Assembly (NCBI GenBank): GCA_026545225.1
Contig: CM048851.1
Span: forward strand, 37,225,956 to 37,289,955
Direction of reading: 5' to 3'
DNA: 64,000 nucleotides
Origin: Cornus controversa
Taxonomy: Eukaryota; Streptophyta; Magnoliopsida; Cornales; Cornaceae
Positions 24,911 through 39,700 of this stretch are shown here, piece by piece (position 1 is the first letter of the stretch; every line of letters starts with the position of its first letter). The notes below the pieces were generated by a model, which ran no database searches, was not told the DNA's origin, and saw nothing but the letters and a program-made list of their open reading frames with translations. The position numbers were made by a program, and so were the translations under genes.

Positions 24911-27900
24911 TCAACCAAGGAAGCAGTCCATTTTCACGTCTGTGACGTCAAGTTGCAATATCTCTGCTCTGCATCCAAAAATTGAGCCAATGCTGCAACA
25001 TAAAAGAATAATGTTACAGGTCATCCACATTGTGCAAGATCATGCCAACGGTTAATTTTCTATCCTCTCGAACTCTTCCAGCATCCTTCAAATATGGGAA
25101 TACCGCTTGAGCAATGGCACAAGCAACAAACAGCTCTTATTTGCTTCGTATCACCAAACTGAGATTAGAAGGTATGCGCAACTTGTTCAACGTGTCTGGT
25201 TACTTTTTATGCACGACAATAATCATAACATATTCCTATGACACGCACTTCACTTTTTTATTTATTATTATTTTTTCTTTTTGGAAAATAACATGCAGCC
25301 ACTTTGCCCCTAATGGTTCGGGAAGTAGAGGAGATACTACTAGGCAACAACTGCTGGTAGTTCAGTTCACGGTTAGCTTAATAAAAAGTGCAAGTCATTA
25401 ACACCAGCATATAAAATAGCTTCAACAGATGCTATAATGGTACTATGCATCGTGCCTATGGCATTGTCCTTGCATAAGCCAACTAGACGCTTACCAAGAA
25501 AACAGAGTACATTGAACCTAGAAGAGATATTTAGACTATTGTGTATGTCATGAGATCATGGAAGAAGTGTGACCCCCACAAAATGAATTAGACTAGTTGA
25601 AAAATGTCTCATACCTAGGATGGGTCCGCCCGAGATCTCCGTGAACAAATTCCTTGATGTAAGTTCCAGCCTGTGTTTCAAATACAATCATTAGCATTCA
25701 GTGTGCTGTAACTAAAGACCATACATAAACTATCATTCATGAAATTCATTAAGTGGTAAAGATGGGCCGATTCTCGCCTTCTAACCAATTAATACTTGTC
25801 ACCTAAGAAGTAATACTTTTTACCCAAGACTTGAGACATTTCTATAAAGGTGACTTTTCTACAAAACTGTTGTATCTCCTTCGCACTCACCATAACTTCA
25901 AGGACACTCTTAGACACATCTTCAACACCTTGTTGGCATGTCTGTAATTTTTAAATAAATTTTGTTATTTCAAATACACATGCTAAACATTTTCCAACAC
26001 GACTTCTCAACTCAACTCATGAAAGTTTTTTCCCTAACTATTTAGAGCTACATAAATCATACTTTACCATTCCACTCTATATTAGGTCATAATCCAAGTC
26101 AATCACATGTTATCATATCTTTCTATATTATCTCAATCAATTTAGTTTTGATATCCCAATTTCCTAATGTCATCCTCTGTGAACCAATTCAGTTCCTAAC
26201 ATCATCATAATTGATGTCTTCCAAGACATGAATTATACAACAAACACATCTTAATAAGGGTTATGTTTTGACACTTCTTGAAACAAGATAGATACACTGA
26301 AATGGTTGATATTTCATTTATAAAAAATTGAAATTTTACACAAGGTCACGACTAATCAAGGATGCAATGAACATTATTTTTAGGGTAAATTACCTTGACC
26401 TCCCATGAGGTTTGACCTTTGCACACAAAGATTAGACTTGCTCAAATCTCTGTGTGCACGCACGCACACGCGCATGCGTGCAAGGAAACGACCTCTCACA
26501 CAATCATATACACAATTTGGTTTGGTAACAGTTTTGGCTATATATACACACACAATCATGTATTTGTATATGTTACATATACATATATAGATTATATTGC
26601 CGATAATATTGTTTTAGTCGATGAGACTAGAGAAGGGGTTAATGCCAAATTGAAGATTTGGAGAGAAGTTTTAGAATAAGATAAGTAGAAATAAAATTAA
26701 ATACATGGAGTGTAACTTTGGTAAATCTAGAAATACAAATGTGGATGTAGTGATGATAGAAAATCAACAGGTACAAAAAAGTGAACAATTTTCGTTATTT
26801 AGGCTCAATTATTCGTAATGAGAGAGAAATTGGAGATGACGTTAATCATAGAATCAAGGTAGAATGGGTTAAATGGAGGAGTGCATCTAGTATATTGTGT
26901 GATAGGCATATCTCCTTAAGATTGAAAGAGATTTTTTATCGAACAACTATTAGACCAACTATACTTTATGGTACCGAATGTTGAGTAGCTAGGAAACAAC
27001 ATATACATAAAGTTAGTGTGGCGGATATGTAAATGTTGAGATGGATGTGTGGTAAAAATAGAAAGGATAGAATTAGAAATAATCACATTCGAGATAAGGT
27101 TGGAGTAGCACAAATTGGAGATAAAATGAGAAAAAATCGATTAAAATAATTTGGACATGTGCAAAGAAGACCTTTAAATGTACCAATTAGGAAGAGTGAC
27201 TTAGTCCACATTGAGGGTAATACTAAGAGAAGAGGATGACCAAAGTTGACAGGGGTAGAGTTAATAAAAAGAGATCTGATAACATATGGTTTGACTAAGG
27301 CTAAATATAGGTATCATGTATCCGACCCCAAGTGGTTGGAAAAAGGCTTGGTAGTAGTTAACATATACATATATAGATTATAGTATATATACATTCCTCC
27401 TCATGTCAATTCCTTTGTCAATCTTTCAATCCCCAATTTTGCAACCTCGCAGAAGGGTATAGTGTACCAGGCTATCAAGATGGAGAGATCCAACACCACC
27501 ACCGACAGTGGCTCCTCAAGTGAGTGCAATGGGTGCTTGAAGTTCCCCTCCCTTTCTCTATTTTTTCTCCATCTCTAATAAACTCTCTTTCTTCAAGATT
27601 GCATTATATGTGGGTCTTTCTTTTGGTGTTTGGTTTGCTCAAATGTGGGTGATGGGGGTATGGTTACTGAAGGGTGGGTGTGGGTGGGTCTTCATCTAAA
27701 ATCTCCAACAATCAGATTGAGGACAGATTGACAATTTGACGGTGGTTGGACAAATTCAGTGGTGGTTGTGATGGGGAAAAAGGTGGACAGGTTTGCTTCA
27801 CTGGTGAAAGGAGGTGGCTAGTGATGGTGGAAAGAGGTGGTGGAGGGTGGCAGCGGCGGTTTGTTGCTACAGGTGTTATATGCATATTATATAAATATAA

Positions 27901-30900
27901 TAATAATAACAATCTCCAAATACTATATATTTAATGGAATAAACATGTAGAATTTACTAATTTTCAATTTTATATTTAGTTCTGCAAATAGATTTCTAAC
28001 AATGATTAGTTTGCAAATTTAGCAAAATTAGTTTGTATTTATATATTAATTACTCTATATATAATACAATCAATATTTCACAATTAGTTTTGAAATGTAT
28101 TAGCCTAAATGGAATATACATGTACTAAACACTATTGAAACGTAAAATTAAATGCAAGTAATTCTTTTTTTTATATTTTTTCACAATTTGCAAATTTTAC
28201 ACTTTAGGTAAAAAAATTCACAAATTTACATTTTTGTTTTCAAAATTTAAAGCTTGAAACTAAATTATATCAACATGATCAAATTTATCCAAGGACAATT
28301 GTCATATCACATGCGGATATATCAATAGTTACAAAGGAATATAGGGTTAATTTTGTCATTTCATTGCAGCTACAGATAATATTGATATTTCACTTAAATA
28401 TTTTAACGCCACTAACTTTCACTTAATGGCTATGAGGTGCTTGTAATTTTGGTAAATCCTCAGGTTAGGTTGACTAAAGTTTAATCTATGGGTAGCCAAA
28501 CTACATGAAAGGTCAAGGTAATTTACCCTCTCATTTTTTAATATAGAACAAGAATAAAATTATAAGGATAAAATAAATATAAGGATTTAGCAACATATAT
28601 AATATAATAATCATTGTGGTTTCTGGTCGAGTCTCATCTTCCATGGTATGCAGTCCTTGGTATATTTAAATTTACCCACTATTGTGTCTTTAGGTGTCAT
28701 TGTTGGTACAAACTTGAATTGAGAAGGATGAGAATCGCAGGTTTGAGTTTCGATAGCAGACACTTTGTGCAAAAAAAAAAGAATATTGTTTAACAATGGT
28801 CAATTCTGTCTCCGATCTTCCCCTCCCAGCTCCCTATAGAGGTAGCACATATATATAGGGTAATGCATATCTACTATCATGTTTTTACTGTAGTTATATC
28901 TTTCATGTTTTGCATCTGTTGTATGACATGCTCATGTCAAATCACATCTGTGTCTCCTGTCCATTTATGAACTACTTCATTTTTTATTGTACTACACAAT
29001 CGTGTTTCCTCCAAGACATCTCGTATTCGTATCAAACTTCTTTCATATTACAATGTTTCTCTTGTGGCATCATTTTATCACAGTCCAACAGAAATCTCAA
29101 CGTTAACCATATCATTTGATATTGGGTTAGGATTAAAACAATTCTTCTTCTTCTAATATTATTTATTTATTTATTCTGATGACATGGAAGCATTCTAAGC
29201 TGGTGACCTTTGGTACACAAGACTGCAAGGTAAACTCCAGATATGTGCAATCACCCGTAAACCACACATATCAATTAAATCCAAGTGTTTTTGCGCCCTC
29301 AGTGAATCGAACCTAGGATGTCCAAGTTTATGGTTTGCCTCAAGTTAACCCCTTACCACTGGGCACCCGTGCAGGTTGGATTAAAACAATTCATATGTAA
29401 AGAAAAAAATAGAAAATATCATTGATCAGTTAACAGCACCAAATTAGATCAGATACAAGGGAAATTTTATAATGAACCTGGGTACATAGATGCAAGAGAA
29501 AATATTGTGAACTTCCAGTAATCCTCTCGATTTTCATCCTGAAAACAGACTAGTCTGATTAGGCATTCATAAGATAAACATAATAGTAAACTAAGACAAT
29601 GGTATATTACTTAATTGGAAATGGGCTCTTACCAATGTATAACCTTTTCCCGCTCTAGTGGACTTCGACGATGAAGAACCCTTATTGGTGTTCTCTGCAA
29701 AATTTGCTGCAAGAAAACAAAACAAGCAAATGACGGAAACTGTTGTTTGCATGCAGAAAACAAGCAAATGATACTGTTGAGAAACAAGCCCCCAATCACG
29801 AACCACCAAATATTACGATGTGATAATAAGTAAACAAGCACGAAGAAATTTGCAAGTACATACCAAGAATTATACGTGGTTCGGCTAAACAAGCCTACGT
29901 CCACGGAGAGCCCAATTTCACTATATAGACTGTAACAGTACAAGTTGAAAGATTGTATCAAGAGGAAGCTCAACTCTCAACCCTTAACCCTTGTACACAC
30001 AATCTCACTCAAAAGGAAATCACAAATTCTAAACAAGAATTCTCTCTAAGTGTCCTCTCAATAACAATGAGAGAATTACCTTTACGCAAGAGTTGCCCTC
30101 TCAAAACAAAACAATGAGAGTGATCTCTTAAATACAATGAGAGTATTGCCTCTTTTCTTCTCACTTATCTCAACCTATAACATAGGTAACTATTTATAGA
30201 ACCCCAAATCCAATTCCTTGGTGGACAAGGATTACAATTTCTTATAACCAAGACTTGCCTAACAAGTACTTTCCTTCCTTGAGACCAAGACTTACTTTCT
30301 AATCACAATAGGAATTTGAGCCAACATAATAGATATTGTTACCCATTTGAAGCAAAATGAAAATAATAAAGAGTTTCATGTATTATGTAATAAAGTTGAA
30401 TTATTGGATATGCTTGTCAGGTGCACTGTCCAAGCATACACGTAGTACACATTTGCACACCCATACCCAAGTCTCGTATGTTCGACATGTGTAAATCACA
30501 CACTTTTGAAGAGCTCATGTAATACAACAACAACAACCAAACCTTTTCCCAATTACTTGAGGTCGGTTACATGAATTCGATGTTTCCATTCCGCTCTATT
30601 TAAGGTCATCTCCTTAGTTAATCCACATACTATCATATATTTCTTTATTACCTCTACCCATGTTAGCTTTTGTCTTCCTCTTCCCCTAGCATTGCCCTCA
30701 ATTTGGACTGTCACTTTTCCTGACCGGCGCAGTTAAAGGTCTTCTTTGCACATGTCCAAATCATCTTAACCGATTTTTCCTCATTTTATCTCCAATTGGT
30801 GCTACACCAACTATCTCCCGAATGTGTTCATTTCTAATCCTATCTTTCTAATCTTCCCGCACATCCATCTCAACATTCGCATTTTTGCGACACTCACTTA

Positions 30901-33900
30901 TGCAAATGTTGTTGCCTAGCTGCCCAACATTCGGTACCATAAAGTATGGCTGGTCTAATAGTTGTTCGATAAAACTCCCCTTTCAATCGTAAGGGGATAC
31001 GCATATCACACAATATACTAGATGCACCCCTTCATTTAATCCATCTTGCCTTGATTCTATGATTAAAGTCAACTCCAATTTCTCCCTCATTTTGAATAAT
31101 TGAGCCTAAATAGCGAAAATGTTCACTTTTTAGTACCTCTTGATTCTCAATCCTCATTACATCCTCATTTGTCCTTCTAGATTTACTAAAGTTACACTCC
31201 ATGTATTCAATTTTATTTCGACTTATCTTAAACCCTTTTAGTTCTAAAGTTTCTCTCCAAACCTCCAATTTGGCATTAACTCCTTCTCTAGTCTCATCAA
31301 CTAAAACAATATCATCGGCAAACAACATACACCACGGAATATCATCTTGGATGTATCTTGTCAGCTCATCCATCACTAAAGCAAAGAGGTATGGACTTAA
31401 TGTTGACCCTTGGTGTAAGCCTACAGTGATTGGGAATTCGCTTGTTTCCCCTACAGGCGTTCTCACTATAGTTACACACCTATCATACATGTCCTTAATT
31501 GTGTCGATGTATCCCTTTGTGACTCCTTTCTTTTCTAAAACCCTCCATATTAGGTCTCTAGATACCCTATCATAAGCTTTCTCCAAATCAATAAAAATAA
31601 TAAGGAGATCTCTCTTCTTCTCTCTATATCTTTCCATTAGTCTCCTCGACAAGTGAATAGCCTCCATCGTTGACCTACCCGACATGAATCCAAATTGATT
31701 CTCCGACACTTCCGTCTCTCGTCTCAGGCATTGTTCAATCACTCTCTCCTAGAGTTTTATAGTGACTCATTAATTTAATACCACGATAATTATTGCAACT
31801 TTGTACGTCCCCTTTACTTTTATATATAAGTACAAGAAAACTTTGGCGCCACTCATCTGGCATCCTCTTAGTTGTTATAATTTTATTAAACAATTTTGTT
31901 CACTAAGACAAGCCAACTTCTCCTAGACACTTCCACACCTCGATAGGAATGCCATCGGATCCTAAAGCCCTCCTCAATTTCATCTTCCTTAAGGCATTCC
32001 TAACCTCCCACTCCTTGATCCTACGGAAAAGAATGATTAAGTTATTAAAAAGGGGGGGCTTGAGCACCAAATTATAGAATCATCAGAAGACAGGTAGTGC
32101 TGGAATCCACAAGCAAAACTAAATTTTGAAAATAAAAATAGAACACATGAAAATAAAAACGAAAATCCAGCATACAACACACCATTTCCTTCAGTGAAGC
32201 TATCCTCTGTAAGTCATCATCCTTGAGTGAGCGAGAAATCCACACTAGCGCGGTATATTGTTTCTGCATGAAACATATGGGGTGGAAATATAAGCCTTGC
32301 AGGTCTATATTAAACTGTAAAACCATGTTGCCAAATTTAACCTGCTTCTCTGCTTCTCCTTCACGCATTATAGTCCACGCCTCATTACCTAACATCCTCA
32401 GATTTTTCACCCTAACCTGAGCACAGAATGTAAGTACAGCTAATATATAGATGTGCAAAAATAACAAGCAACAAAGACTCAAATACTCGAATTTGTAATT
32501 TGAACTCACTAATTTATTTTCCAGCCCATTCATTTTCCCTTCTGTTTCTTTTATGACCACCTCAGAAGGGACATGGCGTGCATTCTGGATCTCGACCAGG
32601 AAAGGCCGACCGGAACCCAACATCCGGACCTGTGAAAAGTAAATTAAACAATCAGAATGGCATTCATCCAAATCTAATTTGCATTCAGAAAAACAGATTC
32701 TTAGTACATCGATGTCCTCTCTACCGGCAGCATGAAACTTGTAATTATCACCCTGACACAGAGGAAGGATGCTGCTACCTATTATCTCCTAAAGAGTAAG
32801 CACTTTAGACTGTTAGCTTTTTCAATAATAGTTTCACAATCACACCATCATAGAATGACAATTAACATTAGCTGAAGAATTAGGCTGTACCTCAACAGAT
32901 GCTTCCCCCATTCTTTCATCATCGATAATCCAGCGAGTCTGACTCACATTTCTTGAATACTGCATCGCAGAGAGTAATAGCATGAATTGCAAGTTGCATG
33001 AAGACAGTAATACAATACATAGTCCAACAAACTCACTATCAAAATTGTTCTTGCAGTGTTATATATGCTTCATAAAGAGATCTGCTATTTTTGCCAACCC
33101 CTGACTCAGCCAACTAGACACAACCCTATAGTGGGGCCCACATGGTAGGTGGAGCCGGCAAAAATATATTTTTCCTTTCACAAAATAAATGAGACAAGTT
33201 AATAAAATTATGTTACAAAAAAATGGGTATTAATACGAATGGAGGAAACTCTGTGTAACAGAAAACAAAATAAGTGTTGTTTGGACACTTCCCCTAACTA
33301 GTGGAAACACATAACAGCGAACGGCTTGAATAAATGGAACGTCTTTTGACAGATTCTTTGCTTAACAAGCATTATCAAAATAAACTGTGTACATAAGTTG
33401 TTCTCCAATTGGGCTTTTAGTTTAATTCATTCTCACCGATCAAAGTAGGAGGAGAAGGAGAAGAAGAATCATACTGTTTATTGAGTATTTGATTTAGAAA
33501 AAGGCAAGTGCTTTGGTGCAACCGTAAAACTCTCAAGCTTAAGAACACAAGTTGAAATTTAAGATTAAGCACACGAAAACACTTAATAACATATATGCTA
33601 CTCTTATCCATCAACTTCATTTGTCAAAAAAAAATTCATTGTATTTACAGGTTCCAAACTCTGTAAAGCCTTATCTCATACTCAGTGATTAGATCTATGG
33701 ATTTGGATACATGTGCCAGGTGCTGCTATATTGAAATCCCAAAAATCAATTCACTCAAGTGAATGGCACTCATAGCAAAAAAGAAAGGAAAATAAAACCT
33801 TTCTTTATTGAATCAATGAAGACCTACCTTCAGGTATCTTCCACCAATGTAGATAGAGGTCCTATAGCAAAGCAATGTCAAGTGGCAAGGTTCATTGACC

Positions 33901-36671
33901 TAAAAAAAGAGACACAGCACACATCAAATAAAGAAACAATATTGTTGGAGACTATATTATTGGAATGATTTAAGCCTCGATAGAAGATTGATAAAAGTGA
34001 TTTATGAGATTGATTTTAGGAATCTTCCATTAATGTATTTTCCATGTTTATCACGTGTATTCTTTCACCTATAAATAAAGGTGGTCATTGTAAACAATAC
34101 TAAGAGATAATACAATAAAAGTGAGGTAGCCCTTTGGGCTTTGTGTGTCGTGGATGTAGGCCGTAGTAGCCGAACCACACTATATTCTTCTTATTTAATT
34201 TCTCTCTTCAATTTTATTTTATTTATCAGAGCAGGTTTATCATACCCTACTCTAGATTCATCTTGAATCTTCGGATCAACTCGTCTCGGATCTTCAGATC
34301 AACTTGTCTTGGATCTCCGGATCTACACATCTCGGATCTAGGATCAACTCGACTCGAATCCCCCGAAACTTCATATTTAGTTTTAAGTTGGATACTTGAG
34401 TTAAAATCTCAGTGTACCAACTTGACGGCCGGGGGGGGGGTGTTGGAGAATATATTATTAGAATAATTTAAGCCTTATAGAAAATTGATAGGAGTGATTT
34501 ATGGGATTAATTTTAGGAATCTTCCATTAATGTATTTTCCATGTTTATCACGTGTATTCTTTCATCTATAAATAGAGGTGGTCATTGTAAACAAAACTAA
34601 TAGAGAATACAATAAAAGTGATGTAGCCCTTTGGGCTTTGTGTGCCGTGGATGTAGGCTGTAGTGGCCGAACCATGTTATATTCTTCTGTTCTTCTTGTT
34701 TAATTTCTCTCTTCAATTTTATTTTATTTTATCAACAAATATCAAATCAAATTAATAAAACTTCAATTTACTGATACTAATATGAACTGTGCTGTCGAAG
34801 CATGATACTGAAACAACAAATTAACTGCAAAATTCATGGTGCATTGGTGTCTAAAGTCACACACCTTCTCCAGCTGGAGTTTAAGATGATCAGGAAAGTC
34901 ATGACCTTGCACCCCATTAAAAGACCTTTTAGTGACATATTCTTCATTTGCAGATATATAAGAACATTCTATGCCTGCAACCGCAGACTGGCCAGCAGTG
35001 TCCAAGTCATCATTGGCACCTGTTACAATTATTAATTTTCAGTTGAGCATCCAAATTTCAAGAAGCCATTAAAGCAAATATGAAATAATCTGAAGAAAAT
35101 TCATGAATTCTTGGTATATATCTTAAGATGTATGCCAGTGACCAGTTATCTGGACTATATCACTTGCTACTTCAACTGTGTAACCAAAGAATAAATTATC
35201 AGGATAGAATGCCAAACACTTATTCTTTCCTTCAGAATGTGATCTTCTTGTGAATTACCAACATAACTATATGTACCAAGAGGACAATTACAAGACATGT
35301 ACTTCTTGATATATAATTCCACGAGCAATTGTCAAATCCACTAGGGCAGAAACTGGTTCAGGAGAGAGGAGGTGTGTGTGTGTGGTGGTGGTGGTTTTTT
35401 TTTTTTGGTGGGGGAGGAAGTGCTTGACAAACAGTAATGGCATGTATCACTTGAAAGTGCCTGTGCATCTTGGGACCATACAGCAGATGGTAAAATTCCA
35501 GGTGGAAGTGGAAAATAATTATCCTGTATGGCATTGTAACTTGTAATCCAAACTCATCCTTTGCTAGCAAATGTACAATGTATCAAGAAAGGGTCCATAC
35601 AGATTACAGATGAATAACTCTTCAGGGAGGAAGAACGAAACACAAAAACCATGTTAATGCTAAGAATTAACGTTACCTTCGGATTTCCACAATTTTTCTC
35701 CCGGTCATGGTGAAGCAGAGGGTTAACATAAAGATCTCTCTGATTTTGGTCTTTGGAAATCAAGGGATGAAGAAATGGCTGAGAGAATGAAATAGGGTCT
35801 TGATACATGGGTCTTTTACTCTTTTTACATTTTGTTGACTTGTCAACAAAAAATAATTCATAAAATTAAATGGTAATTAGTAAATTATTTTCGCTGTTAC
35901 TAGAGTTTGAAGGTCAGTGTAACTATTCAATGCATAGGGGAATATGGTGTTATTTTGACAAACCTCAAGAGAAGTCAAAGCAAACCAAACCAACACCCCC
36001 CCCCCCCTTACTTTTCCTATGTTCTTATTAAGAATTTACTACGCATGCTCTATTGGAGTTAGTTCATCGATTACAAGCTAGGAAGCACGGACACACCTAA
36101 AAGGTCGAAGAATCCGTGTTGGACACGTATCAGACACCGACACGCGTCGGACACGCCCCGACAAGTGTCGGACACGCCAACATACGTGTCCTAAATTTTT
36201 TATTTTTGGACACACCACGGACACGGCATAGACACGCCATGGACACGTGTCCGACACGCGTGTCATATCATTAGGGAGTTTTCAGAAAGTTTTAAAAAGA
36301 AAGATAGTTTAAAATGTAAATGTGATGACTTCTTTGAAGTTTTTTAATAAAATATGGCAGTCATAACATATAATATTTCAATTTTTTTTTTAGAAAACAA
36401 CTATTATCATTATTGTGGAGTAGATTAAATTGTGTAGTTCTTTAAATGATAACCTAATTGTTTTTATAGCTCATTAATTATTATGATTTGTGAATTTTTC
36501 ATTGTTAGGTTGATCTCATATATATAAAAGGATATATTTATTAGTTGCGTGTCCCCGCCGTGTCCATATCGTAGTTTTTTGGGATCTGCTGTGTCCGTGT
36601 CCCGTATCCGTATCCGTGCTTCTTAGATTACAAGTATTCATATTCAAAAAGTTCAAAGCTTTGGTCATATA

Positions 36672-36712
<41 letters not shown>

Positions 36713-39700
36713 TGATAAGTGAAGCTTTGGTCATATATATAACAAAATGAAATGAAAAAATATATATGAGCAATTATGACCTCTTACAAGAAATGCAATG
36801 CATGTGGTTGACATAAACAAATTGAAAATACCTGTTTTCCTTCTCTTGTTGCATTCCTTTTTCTCTACAAAATCCTGAACCTTTATTGATGCTTCAGAGT
36901 GAGTGAATGTCAAACGGATGCGGAAAGAGCTTAGACCACATTTAACACCCTGCGAAATTCAAATTTTATCAAAACATCAATTGAATAGAAGAGGAATTCA
37001 GTAATTCCCAGCTATTTTATTTACTTATTGAAAGATAGAAAATCACAGTCCTTGATTAAAAACAATCCTCTTTTCTTTTGTTCCAAAACCCTAAAATGAA
37101 GACATCGCAATGTCGGCTATCATGCATTTTCTCTTCCTCTCATGTCTCATACATAAACTCATGGCAATTTGAAATATGAGGTACATATTTTTAAATTCTT
37201 TTTTAAAGACTTTCAAGATTTGAACATTAGAAGAATGAAAAACAAAAGAAAACAAAGAAGTAATTTCAAATTACCAATAAATTTTCAAGTGGAGATGTTA
37301 TAGACAATTTCAAGACATCCTTTGCAGAAATGCATTCAGAAAGAAAATTTTCTCGGTACCAAACCTCTGCATTATACTTCCTTTTCATATACAACCTGAA
37401 AGAAAAAAGAGAAAAATTAAACTTTTCACCAATTATGCTATGAGACTTTATATAATGATGAGAAGGGAAAAGATCTGTAGGAAGGCAAAAGCAAAGATCA
37501 GTACTAGTAGAACACCAATACCTAGGAAGCACGGACACACCTAAAAGGTCAAAGAATCCGTGTCGGACAAGTATTGGACACCGACACGCGTCGGACACGC
37601 CAAAATATGCGTCCTAATTTTTTTATTTTTGGACACACCACAGACACGGCATAGACACGCCAAGGACACGTGTCCGACACGCGTGTCATCTCGTTAGGGA
37701 GTTTTCAGAAAGTTTTAAAAAGAAAGATAGTATAAAGTGTAAATATAATGACTTCTTTGAAATTTTTTAATAAAATGTGGCAGTCATAACATATAATATT
37801 TCAATTTTTTTTTGTTTAGAAAACAACTATTATCATTATTATGGAGTAGATTCAATTGTGTCGTCCTTTAAAGGATAAATTTATTGTTTTTATAGCTCAT
37901 TAATTATTATGATTTGTGAATTTTTCTAGGTTGATCTCATATATATAAAAAGACATATTTATTAGTCACGTGTCCCCTCCGTGTCCGTATCCTAGTTTTT
38001 TAGGATTTGCCGTGTCGCTGTGTCTGTGTCGTGTCGTATCCATATTCCATATCCGTATCGGTGCTTCTTAGACCAATACAAAAGTCAAAATTAAGATGAT
38101 ATTTTTCCTTAAATTGATAATGGTTAAACAATGAACCAGAGATGTGAACTTTAAGCCCCAATTTGTGAAGGTACCCAGGCAAGTTGAATTCTAACATATG
38201 TTTAGAGAAACCCACTAACTTGAGAATATTGCCATATTTGTCCAAAATTCTAAAATACTTGACAAATCTACTTGCATCAATTTAAAAAAGAAGTCTGAAA
38301 TTTCAGTCATTTATCAGCAGAATGCAACTCACCTAACTGCTTGTTCATTTTCTATTATACTAGGTGGGACGGAGACTTCAAGAGAAAAGTTATCAATCTG
38401 ATGGCCTCCTTGCTTTACTACTTCGGCTATTAATACAGCAAAGTCATTGGCATTATCCCTTCTCACCAACGTCTTCTTGTCATCATGATAAGCAAACTGC
38501 AAGATACCTAAACATATTCTACAGATGTCTGGCTCCATTTCCAATTCTTTAGTAGAATCTTGATTACTTGAATCTTCATTTGCTCTAGAACTATTATCTA
38601 CCAAACCTCCTTCTACATCCAATGCTTTCCCAAGAATGGCATACAAGATTGATGGCGAGAGCAAGGTGCAATTGTAAATACATTCACGAACACCAAAAAG
38701 TCGGAAGATGCAGCGAATGCATACCTGCATCATGTAAAATTCTATGAACTCCACAAACCATCACCAGACTCTGTTGAAAAACATTAAGATACAATAAGAG
38801 AAAGCTTTATGGAAAAATGAAAATCAGCACTTGTTTTATTCAAACAGCTGTCTGACTAGCTTTGGCCTTGAAAATTTTCTCCTTTATCATTTAAAAGTAT
38901 GTATCTGATAAATAAATATTAACCTACGGGATAAATGAGTCCATCTTGCAGTTTTAGTGCTCTGGAACATGAGAAATGCCATTTATTTTCAGCAAGAAGA
39001 ATATACTACAGATGAATTTTTTCATTCTCACCAAGAAGATATATAGACCATTAACATCATTCTATCTGATCAATTTTTGAGCATAGACTTCCACCACATT
39101 TACATTGTAGACAAACAACTTCGGATGATTCATTATATGGGATGATCTTTAGGCTAAGTGCTCTTGTTCATTCTTTCTCCTGAGCCATTGTTTAAGATTT
39201 TTTTTTTTCATTTATTATTTTGTAGATTCTCTCTTCTTTATGTTCCTTTTTCTTTTATAAAATTTTCAAATCAAAATCAATAAAAGCACTTCCAAGGTAC
39301 AAACAGACAAAAAAAAAAAAGATTAAAGGAAAATGGAGACACTTTTAATCCTGAAGACATATAGACAAGTACAGGACTTAGAAAAAGGTTTGGGACCTAT
39401 AATTTATAACCGGTTTACATCGGAGTGGAAGTGGAAATATTCCAATTTCTGTTTTTATTCCTTATAATTTTCTCGGCAAACAAACAGAAGACGTACCGAA
39501 TCAAGTAATCAAGTAAAGCGCTTGATTCGCTTACGATTCTTCACTAGTAATTTAATTTGAATATCAAAGCCATTTAATGCTTAATGCTAAACAACTAGAA
39601 ACGTTAATGAGCAACAAATAAAGCACAACCCTAAGAAAGACTGGGGGACAGAACGAACCCCTAAGGACAACAATTCCTTCGCCGCTTGCGGATGCAAAGT

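Noticed and set aside
25114-25401. 95-codon frame between PUS10 exons 14 and 15
   Set aside because: It lies in an intron, on the opposite strand, with no recognised motif.
29775-30335. Complete LTR retrotransposon in PUS10 intron 11
   Set aside because: Only one LTR-like unit is seen, without internal domains; the adjacent reverse transcriptase is of LINE type, not LTR type.
33943-34737. Cassandra-type TRIM
   Set aside because: Cassandra LTRs carry a 5S rRNA-like region; none is recognisable here.
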